DNA of 13,599 bases from DASUPK01 sp036520315. GTDB lineage: Bacteria > Actinomycetota > Thermoleophilia > Solirubrobacterales > 70-9. Within the stretch, counting starts at the first letter, position 1, and each line of letters starts with the position of its first letter. Location of the stretch: contig DATDJZ010000035.1 in assembly GCA_036520315.1 (NCBI GenBank), positions 1-13,599 on the forward strand, given 5' to 3'. The notes under the pieces are model-generated. The model saw only the letters and a program-made list of their open reading frames with translations. It was not told where the DNA came from and did not search any database. Below are positions 12,465-13,599 of the stretch, piece by piece. A program made the translations under genes and the position numbers.

Positions 12465-13016
12465 ATGTCCCCGGAGCGCTTCACCACCCTCCTGGAGGCG
12501 GCCAGGCAGGGCAGTGAGGCCGCCTGGCAGGAGCTCTATGACGGGCTGGCCCCGGTCGTCCTCGGATACCTGCGCGCCAACGGGGCTCCGGACCCGGAGG
12601 ACGTGCTCAGCGAGGTCTTCCTCCAGGCGGCCCGCGACATCTCGAGCTTCGACGGAGAGGAGCCGGGCTTCCGTTCCTGGCTCTTCACGATCGCCCACCA
12701 CCGCCTGATCGACGCACGCCGGTACTCCGCGCGCCGCCCGGTCGAGCTCGCCGCGGAACCGCCCGAACCGCGGGAGCGCGCGGATGACGCGGCGGAGGAG
12801 GCGCTCGAACGGATCGGATTGGGCCGGGTCGAGGAGATCCTCGCCGCGCTCTCCGACGATCAGCGCGCGGTGCTCTTGCTGCGCTTCGTCGGCGACATGA
12901 GCATCGAGGACGTCGCCCTGGCGGTCGGCAAGCGCCCCGGCGCGGTCAAGGCGCTCCAGCGACGCGGGCTGGCTGCGGTGAAGCGGCAGCTGGCCCGGAA
13001 GGGGGTATCCCCATGA
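12465..13016 (+). CDS. ECF-type RNA polymerase sigma factor
   Basis: A 183-aa protein with sigma-70 region 2 at about 20-85 (AWQELYDGLAPVVLGYLRAN, PEDVLSEVFLQAARDI, FRSWLFTIAHHRLIDARR) and region 4 at about 125-178 (LSDDQRAVLLLRFVGDMSIEDVALAVGKRPGAVKALQRRGLAAVKRQL). Regions 1 and 3 are absent, as in extracytoplasmic-function sigma factors. It directs RNA polymerase to a private promoter set in response to a signal. The ATG is at 12465; CGGA before it is a weak site. It is divergent from the TetR gene across a candidate operator. The stop overlaps the next gene's start (ATGA at 13013-13016), so sigma factor and membrane partner are probably translated together. Confidence 0.93.
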   Translation: MSPERFTTLLEAARQGSEAAWQELYDGLAPVVLGYLRANGAPDPEDVLSEVFLQAARDISSFDGEEPGFRSWLFTIAHHRLIDARRYSARRPVELAAEPPEPRERADDAAEEALERIGLGRVEEILAALSDDQRAVLLLRFVGDMSIEDVALAVGKRPGAVKALQRRGLAAVKRQLARKGVSP

Positions 13017-13599
13017 GTAGCAACGGCGCTTATCCGGATGAGATGAGAGAAGTCGACCTGTTCACGGATGCGGTGCGCGCGGCGGTGCCGACCCGGCCGG
13101 ACCCCCGGCTGACAACGGCCCTCGTCCCGCGGCTCGCCGCCACCGCCCGTGCGTCGACGCTCGAGGCGGAGACCCGGTCGATGGGGCGCGGCACGACGAC
13201 GACGGCCGTCGCGGCGAGGCGGGCTCGGTCGCGGCGCGGCCTGGTCGCCAGGGTGGCGATCGCCGTCGCGTTGATCCCGCTACTCCTGGCAGGCCTCGCG
13301 TTCGCGGGCGTGACCGTCCCGGCCCCGGCCCGGGACGCCTTCGACTCGGTCGGGATCACCCTGCCGAACCAACCGTCCAACGAGAACCCGAATCCGGCGA
13401 CCACGAAACACGGCAAGGGCACAAGCGGCGAGGGCGGTGGAAACGACGTCTCGAGCGCGGCCCAGACGAAGCCGAAGGGGAAGGGCGGCAACTCCGCGGC
13501 GGCGCACGAGCACGCCCGCAAGCAGCATGAGAAGGCGCGTGGCAAGGCCAAGGGCCACAACCGCGGCAAGGCCGTTGGGCTGAACGACTCGGTACCGCC
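13013..13599 (+). CDS. Membrane protein coupled to the sigma factor, possible anti-sigma factor (3' partial)
   Basis: The frame opens at ATG 13013, overlapping the sigma stop by 4 bp, and runs to the window edge (195 complete codons). The N-terminal 75 residues (MSSNGAYPDEMREVDLFTDA, then an Arg/Ala/Thr-rich part) are probably cytoplasmic. One transmembrane helix follows at about 77-102 (LVARVAIAVALIPLLLAGLA and on). Outside are PAPARDAFDSVGITLPNQP and a Lys/Gly/His-rich tail with GKAKGHNRGKA. Coupling to an ECF sigma gene and the single-pass layout suggest an anti-sigma or accessory signalling role. The H-x3-C-x2-C zinc motif of common anti-sigma factors is absent, and there is no Cys at all in the visible part. 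The C-terminus is unseen. Confidence 0.75.
   Translation, partial: MSSNGAYPDEMREVDLFTDAVRAAVPTRPDPRLTTALVPRLAATARASTLEAETRSMGRGTTTTAVAARRARSRRGLVARVAIAVALIPLLLAGLAFAGVTVPAPARDAFDSVGITLPNQPSNENPNPATTKHGKGTSGEGGGNDVSSAAQTKPKGKGGNSAAAHEHARKQHEKARGKAKGHNRGKAVGLNDSVP

Overview
The window is GC-rich bacterial DNA with densely packed genes on both strands, GTG and TTG starts, and many exported proteins carrying Lys-, Gly- or Pro-rich low-complexity stretches. Together with SnoaL-like proteins beginning MSQENVE/MSEENVE, a DUF5679-type mini zinc ribbon and a Cys-x-Cys protein of an actinobacterial type, this points to a high-GC actinobacterium, most likely Thermoleophilia/Solirubrobacterales. That placement is inferred from sequence style, not from a search. 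No rRNA, tRNA, CRISPR array, insertion sequence or prophage was seen.

Left part (1-2360, +): the 3' end of a flavin amine oxidase overlaps by 4 bp (GTGA) an amidase-signature hydrolase, so the two are probably translated together. From about 2440 to 4920 the base composition looks less GC-rich and codon use more relaxed. This stretch holds a stand-alone Rieske ferredoxin (+), a membrane-anchored Gly/Pro protein with a 21-bp tandem repeat (-), and a tight three-gene minus-strand operon SnoaL / Cys-x-Cys protein / SnoaL whose junctions are near-identical.

Middle (4970-8400): a minus-strand pair, a single-domain PAS protein followed by an MBL-fold metallohydrolase, lies 32 bp from the divergent gene for a large secreted beta-propeller-like protein with two Lys-rich insertions. 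A cupredoxin lipoprotein gene converges on the propeller gene, and a PlsC-type acyltransferase gene diverges from the cupredoxin.

Right part (9118-13599): a 48-codon zinc-ribbon gene lacking one expected cysteine overlaps the end of the acyltransferase gene. After it come a single-pass coiled-coil membrane protein (-), a thiolase (+) and a small secreted Lys-rich protein (-). A TetR regulator (-) has its start codon inside a palindromic candidate operator and diverges from an ECF-type sigma factor (+). The sigma gene overlaps (ATGA) a gene for a membrane protein that is probably its regulator and runs off the window.

The clearest functional units are amine oxidase-amidase, PAS-MBL, the SnoaL operon, and sigma factor-membrane partner with the divergent TetR. 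No defence or mobile system is evident. The least explained units are the SnoaL/Cys-x-Cys operon, the PAS-MBL pair and the non-canonical sigma partner.
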